From: Pseudomonadota bacterium
GTDB taxonomy: Bacteria > Desulfobacterota > Desulfobacteria > Desulfobacterales > Desulfolunaceae
NCBI GenBank assembly: GCA_018818835.1
Contig: JAHIRD010000006.1
Location: 1-64,000, forward strand
DNA length: 64,000 nt
Direction: 5' to 3'
In this document: piece by piece, positions 1-7,987 of the stretch
Layout: the number at the start of each line of letters is the position of its first letter
How positions within the stretch are numbered: position 1 is the first letter of the stretch
Program-made: the position numbers and the translations under genes
The notes under the pieces: model-generated
Told to the model about the DNA's origin: nothing
What the model saw: the letters and a program-made list of their open reading frames with translations, nothing else
Database searches by the model: none

Positions 1-3000
1 TGGGGCATACGAATAAACATTATCCCCCGCAGCAAGCCCCAGTGGATCCTGACTGATAAACGAGCCTGTCCGGGCATCAAAATACCTATGTCTGTTATAA
101 GAAAGATCAAGTTCGGGATCAAAATACTGGCCCTGGAAACGTATGGGGTTATCGAATTGATTTTCATGAATTTTTTCGATGTTTCCCAAGGCATCAAAGC
201 TGGCGGACCAGACGATGGTTCCGGCCTCATCGGTGATTTCCTGGGGAAGCCCCACAGAATCATTGTGAACGTAATGGACTTTTTTGTCTTTGTCAATGAT
301 GGCCAGGAGTTCGAAGGTGTTGGGGTAGTAGACGAATTCTCTGGGGTTGTCTTCGCCCAGGTTGTCGGATAAAAGTTGATCCCCGTCCCAGGTGAATGTG
401 GTGGTCAGGGCGTTGGTTATTTTGGACAGGCGGCGGCCCAGAGCATCATAGGTCATGGATGTCCGGGTGTATGATTCGTGATTGTATGCGGATGTTAACC
501 GGTTGCTTGCATCCCATTCAAAAGTATGGTGGCCGCGTTTGCCTTTTCTGCTGATCAGGTTGCCTGCGGCATTGAAATGGTAATCGGTTTTTTCGTGGTT
601 AAGGTGGCGTGAGCCGTCGTATTCTTCTTTGTCTCCGCGTTTGAACAGGTCGCCTGCGGGGTCATGGAGGAATTCTTTGATTTTTTGTTCGGGGTCGGTG
701 TATTGGGTGATTTGGCCCATGGGGTTGTAGGTGAAAAAGCGGCTGCCTTTGTCTGAGTCCATGCGGGCGGTGAGGTTGCCGACCGGGTCGTATTCGTAGG
801 CGCGGCTGATGGTTTTGCCTGTGGGCAGGGTGATGGCCTGGTTTGATAGAACGTTGTCGGTGGTGTAATCGTAGGTCCGGTTGAGGCCGCTGTCAAAGGA
901 TTCCGTGATGGGCAAGCCCAGGGCGTTCCGGGTGATGTCCATGCGTTTGTTGTTGATGGTGATGGCTTGGGTGCGGCCCAGGATATCATGGTCGAACCTT
1001 ATGTCGTTGCCTGTGGATGACAATCGGCGGGTGCGGTTGCCGAGGATGTCGTATTCGTGGGTGGTGCTGTGATCGCCCTGGATTTCCTGGGTCAGGCGGT
1101 TCTCGGCGTCATAGATCCGCTGGGTTTTTGCGTGTTCGTTTTCATGGGTGGTCAGGTTGCCGTTGGCATCATAGGTGTAGGATTCAAGGGTTCTGTCCGA
1201 ACCGGTTTTTTGGATCAGGCGGCCCAGGGAATCGAATGTAAAGTCGGTGATCCGGTTTAAGGGGTCGAGGCTTTGGATGAGCTGGCCTGCGGGGTCATAG
1301 GTGTAGCGGCTCTCGTTGCCCCAGTAGTCGATTTCATGGGTGATGCGACCGGCATGGTCGTGCTTGAATTCAAAGATTTCACCCCGCTGGTTGGTCAGGG
1401 TTTTTAATCGCTCTTCATTGTCATAGTCATAGGTGATGGTGGTTCCGTCGGGGTTTGTTCGTGTTTTGATCTGGCCCATGCCGGTGTAAGTGAGCCGGGT
1501 GATGTTGCCGGCTTCGTCTTTGTGGCTGACAAGGCGGTCTGCGGCGTCATAGGTGCAATAAATGTCCTTGTTCGAGGGCGTGGTGATTCGGGTCAGTCTG
1601 AACTTGTCATCGTAGGTGTATCTTGTTTTTTTGCCCTGGGGGTCGATGATGGCTGAAATATTTCCAAAGGAATCCCGCTCGATTATTTTGACCTGGCCCA
1701 GGGCGTCGGTGATTTGGGTGACCTGACCCAGTGGGTTATGATCAAACAGGGTTTTTGCGCCAATGGGGTCGGTGAAGGAGATGAGGTCGCCTTTGGTGTT
1801 GTATTCATAAAGGGTTTGGGCTCCTGTGGGGCTGATGCGCTGGGTCAAAAGGGCCCGGTCTTCGAATTTCTGCTGCCAGTGGTTGCCGTTGGGGTCGGTG
1901 ATGGAGATGGGGTTGCAATTGCCGTCATAGTCCATGGTGATTTGGGCCTCATCGGGTCGAATGACCCGGGTGAGGTTGCCCAGATGATCGTAGTGGTATT
2001 CTGTTTTTCTGCCCAGGGGGTCGATGATGGCTGTGGGCCGTCCGGTGGCATCGTATTCATGGCGGGTGACATGGTTTTTGTGATCCCGGAATGCCAGGGG
2101 GTTGAAGTTTTCATCGTATTCGATGATCCGGCTCTGGCCCTTTGAACTGGTGATTCGGGTTTCCCGGCCAATGTCGTGGTATTCGAAACGGTAGTCATAA
2201 AGGCCGTCGTCTCCCCAGGTGTGCAGGCATTTGCCCTGGGGGGTGCATTGGTCATAGTCATAGAAAAACGACTGGCCGCTTCGAAGGGTGAGGCCTGTGA
2301 GGCAGTGATTGGTGTAGGTGTAGGCAAGGGGACTGTTCAGTGAGTCGTGTGCGGTGACAAGGTCCCCGGTGTCATTATCGTAGGTGTATTCAACAAGTTT
2401 GACCGCGCTGTTGTCGGGCATGATCCGGACCATGCGCCGGATACAGCCTTTTTCCGAGATGACTGTGATCTTCTGGCCTGAAGAATCTTCGATGGTTGTC
2501 AGGTTCCGTCCCTCACGGTGAAAGACAAGGGAATTCCCCTTGGAGTCGGTGATGCGGTCACGGTAAAGGCTTGTGGCCTGGTCTTTTTTGGGGAAATAAT
2601 GGTTGATGTTGTTTTTGTCGGTGATGGTGTAATGGCTTGGGTTCTGGTGAAGGAAATAATCGCTTTTGACGTCTGCAATCGCTTTTTTATCCTTGGTTGG
2701 AGCATGGGCAAAGATACTGGCGGTTTTGCTGCCGTGGTAAAAGGTCACCGTGTCATCGTCATTTATAACAAGACGAGCATCGGCCGGGCATTGCCAGCCG
2801 GGTCCCAGAAGGCCTGTTCCGGGGGTCTGGGAACTGTAATGGCGCTCCCAGGCAAGGGGCATACGGCCAGGGAGTATAAAGTCCGTGACAGCTTCCACCA
2901 CGGCTCCGGTGATGGCGTTGACCGGATGGCCTATTTCTGCGTTTTTCTTGTTTTGTTTGTTCAGCTGGGCGTTTTCTTGCTCAAGGCTTTTTTTCACCTT

Positions 3001-4608
3001 GGGTTTTTCTATTTCGGGTGGGTCAATGGCCTTCTGTGCCCGTGATTCTGCGCGTCCGGCGCGCCCGGATGCGTCAAAATTATGCTTACCTGACAGGGCC
3101 ATGTCGATCCATTGGGAGAATTTTTCTTTGACGGCCAATTTCATGTCACCGAGCTTCCCGCTGGCTTCGGTCATGGCTTTTCTGATTTTTATCAGATCGA
3201 TGTTGACGCGTGATAATTTGTCGGCGGGTATCATGGATTGAACCCATGGTTTTTTCACATAGCTTTCTGCTTTTTTAAGGATGCTGTCCATGTTGTCAAG
3301 GGCATGCCTGAGGATCTCTTCGGCCTTGTCCATCCAGGTGCTCAGTTTGTCGGGCATGGATTTGAGAAAGCGGTGGGCATTGCCTTTACCGAATCGGTTG
3401 AGGATAGAGATGCAAAATTCCCAGAGCTTTTTTGCCTGGCCCGGGTCCAGAAGGGTACCGCCTTTTTTGAGGATGTCTGATATGTGCTTGATCATGCCTT
3501 TGAACACCCCTTTAACGGCGGAGCCCACCATGGGAATACAGCCTATGGCGATCAAAAAGACAGTGACCCACAAAAACAGTTCAAAACTCATGCCCAGGGT
3601 GTCCGGGTGTTTTTCCTTATCGGCCCGAACTTCAGGTTCAAGGCCGTAAAAATCCAGGATGGCTAAAAGGCCAGCGATGATATCCCGGATATCCAGGCCC
3701 TGGTCCACAAAGGGAACCAGCCCCAGAAGGGTGTTGGCTGCGATGTGGCTGATTTCCTGGTCTTTGTTGAAATCTCCCTGGATGAACTTCCAGAACCACT
3801 GGCCTGCTTTATAAAAGATGCCTTGGCTTTCTTTTTCATGGGGCTTGGCTTTGGGCTGCTTGTCTTCGAAGACTTCGAATTCCTGTTCATCGGCGGTAAA
3901 CAAATACCGGTATGAGCCGGTGGGATGAAGGGGCACGCCGTCGATGTGGGCCTTTCCGTTTTGATCCAAGGTGCCTTTATAGGAAAAATCCCCGCTGTCT
4001 TGACCCTTTCTGTCCGTGGATATGACCTCATAGGTGGCCCCTGCCACCGGGGTCTTGTCTGCATGAAGATACTCCAGATCAATAAAGGTGAATTCCTCTT
4101 TTTTGGGGGTCTCCTGTCCGCTGAATATGGGGATGCCTTTGGGGGTGGTTACCATCTGCCAGGAGTCTTCGGCTTCGATTTGATCGATTTCATGGCGCCA
4201 TGTGATTTTCTCAAAGATAAAGGAGACGTATTCCAGTCTATGTGCTTGGATAAGGCCTTTAACCAGGGCGTTTTCAAGGGTGATGGTATAGTAATGCTCT
4301 TCATGGGCACGTCTATTGATCCGGTACAGCCTGAGAATCACCTGGAAGATGGGCTCGTTTGTTGAAAGGGCCTGGAGAAGGCGCGGGGTGCTCTTGTCCA
4401 TGGCCTTGCATAAGGTCAGTGCCCCGTGACTCCGGGGACGGCCATAGATATACGCCCTTAATTCCTCAAGGCTGACATTCTCTTTGAGGTGACCGCTGCC
4501 GGACATGTTGAACACCTGAATGGTATCCTCACGCCCCTTGATGTCGCAGGACCCTTTGATATTTCCCTTAAAGGAGATGATTTCTGCATGGCAGATCAGT
4601 CGGGACAT
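1..4608 (-). CDS. Hcp-RHS fusion protein, putative type VI secretion polymorphic toxin (C-terminus beyond window)
   Basis: One uninterrupted frame runs from ATG at 4608 to the left edge, over 1536 codons with no stop. Residues 1-155 are an Hcp domain: they start MSRLICHAEIISFKGNIKG and resemble the free Hcp encoded just upstream. Residues about 160-235 look like a small beta domain (YLHADKTPVAGATYEV). Hydrophobic stretches follow (near residues 310-330 and 350-375, e.g. FELFLWVTVFLIAIG), then a helical, charged region. A DUF6531-like start (GHPVNAITGAVVEAVTDF) lies near residue 560. Many YD repeats follow, and the RHS core (PIRFQGQYFDPELDLSYNRH, then SFISQDPLGLAAGDN) is at about 1480-1530. 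RHS proteins form a shell around a C-terminal toxin, and that toxin and any immunity gene lie outside the window. I see no PAAR or VgrG domain. The Hcp N-terminus implies delivery by a T6SS tube. The fusion architecture is certain from sequence; the antibacterial role is inferred. Confidence 0.9.
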   Translation of the reverse strand, partial: MSRLICHAEIISFKGNIKGSCDIKGREDTIQVFNMSGSGHLKENVSLEELRAYIYGRPRSHGALTLCKAMDKSTPRLLQALSTNEPIFQVILRLYRINRRAHEEHYYTITLENALVKGLIQAHRLEYVSFIFEKITWRHEIDQIEAEDSWQMVTTPKGIPIFSGQETPKKEEFTFIDLEYLHADKTPVAGATYEVISTDRKGQDSGDFSYKGTLDQNGKAHIDGVPLHPTGSYRYLFTADEQEFEVFEDKQPKAKPHEKESQGIFYKAGQWFWKFIQGDFNKDQEISHIAANTLLGLVPFVDQGLDIRDIIAGLLAILDFYGLEPEVRADKEKHPDTLGMSFELFLWVTVFLIAIGCIPMVGSAVKGVFKGMIKHISDILKKGGTLLDPGQAKKLWEFCISILNRFGKGNAHRFLKSMPDKLSTWMDKAEEILRHALDNMDSILKKAESYVKKPWVQSMIPADKLSRVNIDLIKIRKAMTEASGKLGDMKLAVKEKFSQWIDMALSGKHNFDASGRAGRAESRAQKAIDPPEIEKPKVKKSLEQENAQLNKQNKKNAEIGHPVNAITGAVVEAVTDFILPGRMPLAWERHYSSQTPGTGLLGPGWQCPADARLVINDDDTVTFYHGSKTASIFAHAPTKDKKAIADVKSDYFLHQNPSHYTITDKNNINHYFPKKDQATSLYRDRITDSKGNSLVFHREGRNLTTIEDSSGQKITVISEKGCIRRMVRIMPDNSAVKLVEYTYDNDTGDLVTAHDSLNSPLAYTYTNHCLTGLTLRSGQSFFYDYDQCTPQGKCLHTWGDDGLYDYRFEYHDIGRETRITSSKGQSRIIEYDENFNPLAFRDHKNHVTRHEYDATGRPTAIIDPLGRKTEYHYDHLGNLTRVIRPDEAQITMDYDGNCNPISITDPNGNHWQQKFEDRALLTQRISPTGAQTLYEYNTKGDLISFTDPIGAKTLFDHNPLGQVTQITDALGQVKIIERDSFGNISAIIDPQGKKTRYTYDDKFRLTRITTPSNKDIYCTYDAADRLVSHKDEAGNITRLTYTGMGQIKTRTNPDGTTITYDYDNEERLKTLTNQRGEIFEFKHDHAGRITHEIDYWGNESRYTYDPAGQLIQSLDPLNRITDFTFDSLGRLIQKTGSDRTLESYTYDANGNLTTHENEHAKTQRIYDAENRLTQEIQGDHSTTHEYDILGNRTRRLSSTGNDIRFDHDILGRTQAITINNKRMDITRNALGLPITESFDSGLNRTYDYTTDNVLSNQAITLPTGKTISRAYEYDPVGNLTARMDSDKGSRFFTYNPMGQITQYTDPEQKIKEFLHDPAGDLFKRGDKEEYDGSRHLNHEKTDYHFNAAGNLISRKGKRGHHTFEWDASNRLTSAYNHESYTRTSMTYDALGRRLSKITNALTTTFTWDGDQLLSDNLGEDNPREFVYYPNTFELLAIIDKDKKVHYVHNDSVGLPQEITDEAGTIVWSASFDALGNIEKIHENQFDNPIRFQGQYFDPELDLSYNRHRYFDARTGSFISQDPLGLAAGDNVYSYAP

Positions 4609-4741
4609 GTCTTAATTCTCCGTTATTTATGCTTTTTAAAGTGTTTATCCACCACCCGTTCGCGTGGCTCACTGCCCCCCTGTGTCAGGATAGTTGTCGC
4701 ATGATTTAAAAAAAAGAAATCAAAAGTTGAGCAGGTGGCAC

Positions 4742-4828
4742 ATGTCCGTGTTTGTTCCTGTCAGTCCGTGTTTGTCCAGGCTATTTCTTCGTGGACGGAC
4801 ACGGACGAGCACTGACTGACACGGACAT
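4742..4828. repeat. 87-bp inverted repeat made of GTCCGTG words
   Basis: The ends are perfect 10-bp inverted repeats, ATGTCCGTGT (4742-4751) and ACACGGACAT (4819-4828). Inside, GTCCGTGTTTGTCC on the left faces GGACGGACACGGAC on the right, so most of the segment could fold into a long hairpin. It contains no gene. Origin and function are unknown. Confidence 0.75.
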
Positions 4829-4859
4829 TGAAACACCGTGGTTAAACTGTTTTTGTTTC

Positions 4860-4882
4860 GTTTCCAGGCAGCGCCTGGAAAC
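4860..4882. repeat. 10-bp-stem hairpin GTTTCCAGGC / GCCTGGAAAC
   Basis: A perfect 10-bp stem with an AGC loop. It is flanked by GGTTAAACTGTTTTTG on the left. The same design, with a 14-bp stem and the matching flank in reverse orientation, is at 50080-50110. Confidence 0.8.
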
Positions 4883-5138
4883 TTAACTTTTTTTCACCAT
4901 GAAAGTCATGACGTTTGAGGTGGAGCTGTTTTCTTTTCTTCATGAACTTTATGCTTCATGGTAAATTTGCTTTTTCTTTTTTAAACCACTCGTTCGTGTG
5001 GCTCACTGAAGCACACGGAGAGCCACGAAGAAGGGTAAAGTATTATCCCTGCCGGGTGCCAAACTTTTAAAGAGTTTGATCCGTCGTTGCCAAGGCTATG
5101 ACGGGACAGGCAAACAGGTATTGTTTTTAATTATTCTT

Positions 5139-5156
5139 ATAAGTCCCATGGGGCTA
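5139..5156. repeat. short 9-bp repeat tract (two units)
   Basis: ATAAGTCCC followed by ATGGGGCTA fits the ATRRGTCCY unit that forms longer tandem tracts at four other places in the window. Two units alone would not be convincing. Confidence 0.45.
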
Positions 5157-5231
5157 TTATTGTTGCTTGCAGCCCCGCCGCACCGAGCTTTCCGTGGTCA
5201 GCCAACCTTCTGGATCGTGCAATTAAAAAAA

Positions 5232-5672
5232 CTATGCACCGGGTTCTTCCCAGGAGTCAGTGGTTTCGATGGGCGGATTTTCCCAACGCCATGTGATCTT
5301 CCGGTAACTGAACGATACGGTTTCAGTGTCATCCTCAAGGACTATGGATTTGATCCGGGCCTGCTCAAGGAGGATGGTGTAGAACAGTTCCTCATGGCCT
5401 TCGGAGATGATTTCATAAAATTTAACAAGGACCTTGGTCAATAGTTCGCTTTCGGCCAGTGCTTGTTCGAGCAGGGGACTTGACCTGTCGATGGGTTTAC
5501 TGATGATAAAAGGAGAGTGAATACGTTTTCCTCCTTTTTCTCCGGTAGGGATTTGTACCTCATGGTTGACATACTCCACAAATATCGTTCCCTCCCGGCC
5601 CTCCATGTCACAGGAACCTTTGATGGGTCCTTGTTTTTCTCCGATAATTTCAACATGAATTGGTAAGCTCAT
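5232..5672 (-). CDS. hcp: Hcp, type VI secretion tube protein
   Basis: 146 aa, matching the Hcp family of enterobacterial type: N-terminal PIHVEIIGEKQGPIKGSCD, then the GREGTI and RIHSPFIISKPIDRSSP motifs, a YTILLEQARIKSI strand, and the closing ITWRWENPP motif. Hcp hexamers stack into the T6SS inner tube and can also carry effectors. The start at 5672 has a clear AAGGAG six bases upstream. It lies upstream of, and on the same strand as, the Hcp-RHS fusion. The 623-bp repeat-rich gap argues against tight co-translation. No sheath, baseplate or VgrG gene is in the window. Confidence 0.92.
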   Translation of the reverse strand: MSLPIHVEIIGEKQGPIKGSCDMEGREGTIFVEYVNHEVQIPTGEKGGKRIHSPFIISKPIDRSSPLLEQALAESELLTKVLVKFYEIISEGHEELFYTILLEQARIKSIVLEDDTETVSFSYRKITWRWENPPIETTDSWEEPGA

Positions 5673-5718
5673 GAAATACTCCTTAATTTAGTGCTCATTC
5701 ATAAATTGTGTCCTTCAC

Positions 5719-5736
5719 TTCAGCTCACACGCTGAA
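5719..5736. promoter_or_regulatory. inverted repeat TTCAGC-N6-GCTGAA upstream of hcp
   Basis: A perfect 6+6 bp inverted repeat about 50 bp upstream of the hcp start, in the 335-bp gap between divergent hcp and wecB. It could be an operator or a leader hairpin. The rest of this gap is AT-rich and shows nothing else I can name. Confidence 0.35.
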
Positions 5737-6007
5737 ATTTTAGTCGGCTACTAGTGACAAGTGGTATTACCAGTTGAAAAATAATAACCATTTTAAGGGC
5801 AACATTAAGCCTGATTAAAATATCACCTATGAAAATAATTTATTACTGTCAAGGGAAATTTTTAAGTTTTAATATTTCAAGAAAATGAAACTATTCATTT
5901 TGTGTGTGTCTTATGATACTTTGATTAGTCTATTAAGCTGAATGGCAAAATTGAGATTGGTGTGAACTGATTCCATGAGCGGCAAAAAATAAATACAAAG
6001 GATACCC

Positions 6008-7102
6008 ATGAAAATAATCATTGTGGCCGGTGCAAGGCCGAATTTTATGAAGATCGCTCCGATTATCCGGGCCATTGAAAAACGGGAAGAAAAAGATCTG
6101 TCTTATAAACTGGTTCATACGGGGCAGCATTATGACTTTAATATGTCCGAGACCTTTTTTGAGGATCTTGGGATTCCGAAACCGGATTATTTTTTAAACG
6201 CCGGTGGGGGGTCACATTCGGATCAGACGGCAAAGATCATGGTTGCCTTTGAAACGGTTTGCCTTGAAGAAAAGCCGGATGTTGTTCTTGTTGTGGGGGA
6301 TGTCAATTCAACGTTGGCTTGCAGTATTGTTGCCAAGAAACTTGTGGTTAAGGTGGCCCATGTTGAGGCGGGTCTCCGGAGTTTTGATCTGGCCATGCCG
6401 GAAGAAATTAACAGGATGGTTACGGATGCCATAACGGATTATTTTTTCACAACGGAAAAAAATGCCGATCAGAACCTGCTAAATGAAGGCAAGAATAAAG
6501 ATCATATCCATTTTGTGGGCCATGTGATGATTGATAATCTTTTGTATCAGCATGAAAAGATAATCAGTTGTGATGATTCTGAGTTTCAGTATGCTGCGCT
6601 TAAAAAGGAGCTTGGCGAGTATATTTTTATGACGCTTCATCGCCCGTCAAATGTTGATGATAAAGATAAGCTTGAAGAAATTATTGGGGCCTTGAATACC
6701 ATTGCAGAGGAAACGCCCATTGTTTTTCCGGTCCATCCGAGAACGGAGAAAATGCTTGAAAAATTCGGGATTGTCCTTTCGGATCGAATAAAAAAACTTG
6801 CCCCCCTTGGATTTAAAGATGCGCTTTATTTATGGAAAGACGCCTTGTGTGTTTTTACGGACAGTGGGGGACTCCAGGAAGAAACAACGGGGATTGGTGT
6901 TCCTTGCTTTACCATCAGGGAAAATACCGAGAGGCCTGTGACCGTTGAAGAGGGGACAAATATTCTTGTGGGTACGTCCGGTGCGGCCATTGTCAAGGAA
7001 TATAAAAAACTGAAATCAGGTGTGAAAAAAGCAGGGAGAATCCCTGATTTGTGGGATGGGAAAGCGGCTGAGCGCATTGTTGATGTTCTTTTTGCCGGTT
7101 AG
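6008..7102 (+). CDS. wecB: UDP-N-acetylglucosamine 2-epimerase (non-hydrolysing)
   Basis: 364 aa, the usual family length. It interconverts UDP-GlcNAc and UDP-ManNAc for surface polysaccharide synthesis. The N-terminal GARPNFMK loop, TGQHYD, GDVNST (D98), HVEAGLRS (E120), MPEEINR (E132/E133), the HRPSN histidine (H211) and TDSGGLQEE (S286) match the catalytic and UDP-binding motifs of WecB/MnaA. An AAAGGA precedes the ATG. The gene stands alone between hcp and the efflux operon, with no other polysaccharide gene adjacent. Confidence 0.95.
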   Translation: MKIIIVAGARPNFMKIAPIIRAIEKREEKDLSYKLVHTGQHYDFNMSETFFEDLGIPKPDYFLNAGGGSHSDQTAKIMVAFETVCLEEKPDVVLVVGDVNSTLACSIVAKKLVVKVAHVEAGLRSFDLAMPEEINRMVTDAITDYFFTTEKNADQNLLNEGKNKDHIHFVGHVMIDNLLYQHEKIISCDDSEFQYAALKKELGEYIFMTLHRPSNVDDKDKLEEIIGALNTIAEETPIVFPVHPRTEKMLEKFGIVLSDRIKKLAPLGFKDALYLWKDALCVFTDSGGLQEETTGIGVPCFTIRENTERPVTVEEGTNILVGTSGAAIVKEYKKLKSGVKKAGRIPDLWDGKAAERIVDVLFAG

Positions 7103-7171
7103 TTTGTGCCTGAATTTAGGTGAAAAGGGATTGGATGCTATTTCAAAAAAACGACGCCATTAAGTAATACC

Positions 7172-7220
7172 ATGGGATTTATAGGTCGTATGGGACTTAT
7201 GGGACGTATAAGTCTCATAC
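7172..7220. repeat. 9-bp tandem repeat tract
   Basis: Consecutive units ATAGGTCGT, ATGGGACTT, ATGGGACGT, ATAAGTCTC follow a degenerate unit and fit the ATRRGTCCY pattern. The tract is in the gap between wecB and the TetR gene. Just before it, at 7149-7162, ACGACGCCATTA resembles the end of the TCGTAAAAAGTC element at 52.7 kb. Confidence 0.75.
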
Positions 7221-7280
7221 CCACTAACTGGGTTTAAAACATGAAACGATCGCAACCCAGAATTTTTTGTTGCAAAATTC

Positions 7281-7318
7281 AAACAAATGTTTTAATCATA
7301 TGTATCAAACAACTGTTT
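7281..7318. promoter_or_regulatory. two palindromic boxes AAACA-N2-TGTTT, candidate TetR operators
   Basis: AAACAAATGTTT (7281-7292) and AAACAACTGTTT (7307-7318) share the inverted repeat AAACA-NN-TGTTT. They lie 26 bp apart centre to centre, ending 15 bp before the TetR start codon. Paired boxes in the leader of a TetR-type gene suggest autoregulation of the whole efflux operon. Confidence 0.6.
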
Positions 7319-7333
7319 ACATACGAGGTATCT

Positions 7334-7987
7334 ATGAACCCATCACAACTTTCAACCAGGGAAAGAATCCTTGAATATGCTGGCGACATGTTCGGGAAAA
7401 AAGGGTTTAAATCAACGACTATCCGAATGATTGCCCAGGAAGCCGGTGTGAATGTGGCTGCCGTCAATTACCATTTCAGGGACAAAGAAGGTCTGTATGC
7501 TGAGGTGATCGAGGATATCTTTTCCAAAGGATTTGCACGGTTCCCCTCCCTGGACCCGAAGTCTGATCCGGCCATGTCGGCTGAAGATAGATTGAAACTC
7601 TTTATTCGCGGAACCATATACAGGATCTTAAGCCCCGAAGGATGGGGGGGCTTGAATGGTAAGGGGCGTCTGATCGCACGGGAGATGATGGAGCCCACAT
7701 CAGCCTTTACCCAGGTCATCGAAACGTATATACGGCCCCACAAGGACAGGCTGGTGGCGATTTTATGGGAAATTGTGGGAAAGGGGGCCCGGCAGGAAGA
7801 TATCCTTCTGTCCGTGGTCAGTATTTTGGGTCAGTGCATTTATTATGTTTACGCAACATCTATTATTGAACGGGTTGCTCCGGAATACACACCGGTTGAA
7901 AATAATATTGATAAGATCATAGACCATGTGTTCCGTTTTTCTTTGGGTGGGTTGGAAAATATCAAAGCGGATAAGGAGATAGCATGA
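7334..7987 (+). CDS. TetR-family regulator, CecR (YbiH)-like
   Basis: 217 aa from ATG 7334, which has GAGG five bases upstream; a longer in-frame start at 7241 lacks such a site. The N-terminal helix-turn-helix (ILEYAGDMFGKKGFKSTTIRMIAQEAGV, AAVNYHF) is typical TetR, and the C-terminal part resembles the CecR ligand domain. In enterobacteria cecR heads the ybhG-ybhFSR drug-export operon, and the same order is seen here. The stop overlaps the next start (ATGA). Likely a local repressor acting on the paired boxes upstream. Confidence 0.88.
   Translation: MNPSQLSTRERILEYAGDMFGKKGFKSTTIRMIAQEAGVNVAAVNYHFRDKEGLYAEVIEDIFSKGFARFPSLDPKSDPAMSAEDRLKLFIRGTIYRILSPEGWGGLNGKGRLIAREMMEPTSAFTQVIETYIRPHKDRLVAILWEIVGKGARQEDILLSVVSILGQCIYYVYATSIIERVAPEYTPVENNIDKIIDHVFRFSLGGLENIKADKEIA

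Larger units (their letters stand above)
4640..5081. repeat. composite intergenic repeat cluster A
   Basis: The 623-bp gap between the Hcp-RHS gene and hcp holds no credible gene. It is built from repeat modules. There are two copies of a CCAC(CAC)CGTTCG..TGGCTCACTG module (about 4650 and 4986), a GTCCGTG palindrome (4742-4828), and a GTTTCCAGGC hairpin (4860-4882) preceded by GGTTAAACTGTTTTTG. A CATGAA-rich stretch follows, and a TGCCAAACTTTTAAAGAGTTTG module closes the cluster (5048-5081). The same modules recur in inverted orientation near 50.0-50.4 kb. Confidence 0.7.

Noticed and set aside
88-4365. Many plus-strand open frames of 60-175 aa (for example 1714-2145, 2518-3045, 3925-4365)
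   Set aside because: They lie opposite the continuous minus-strand Hcp-RHS frame, have no family resemblance, and are antisense shadows of its repeats.
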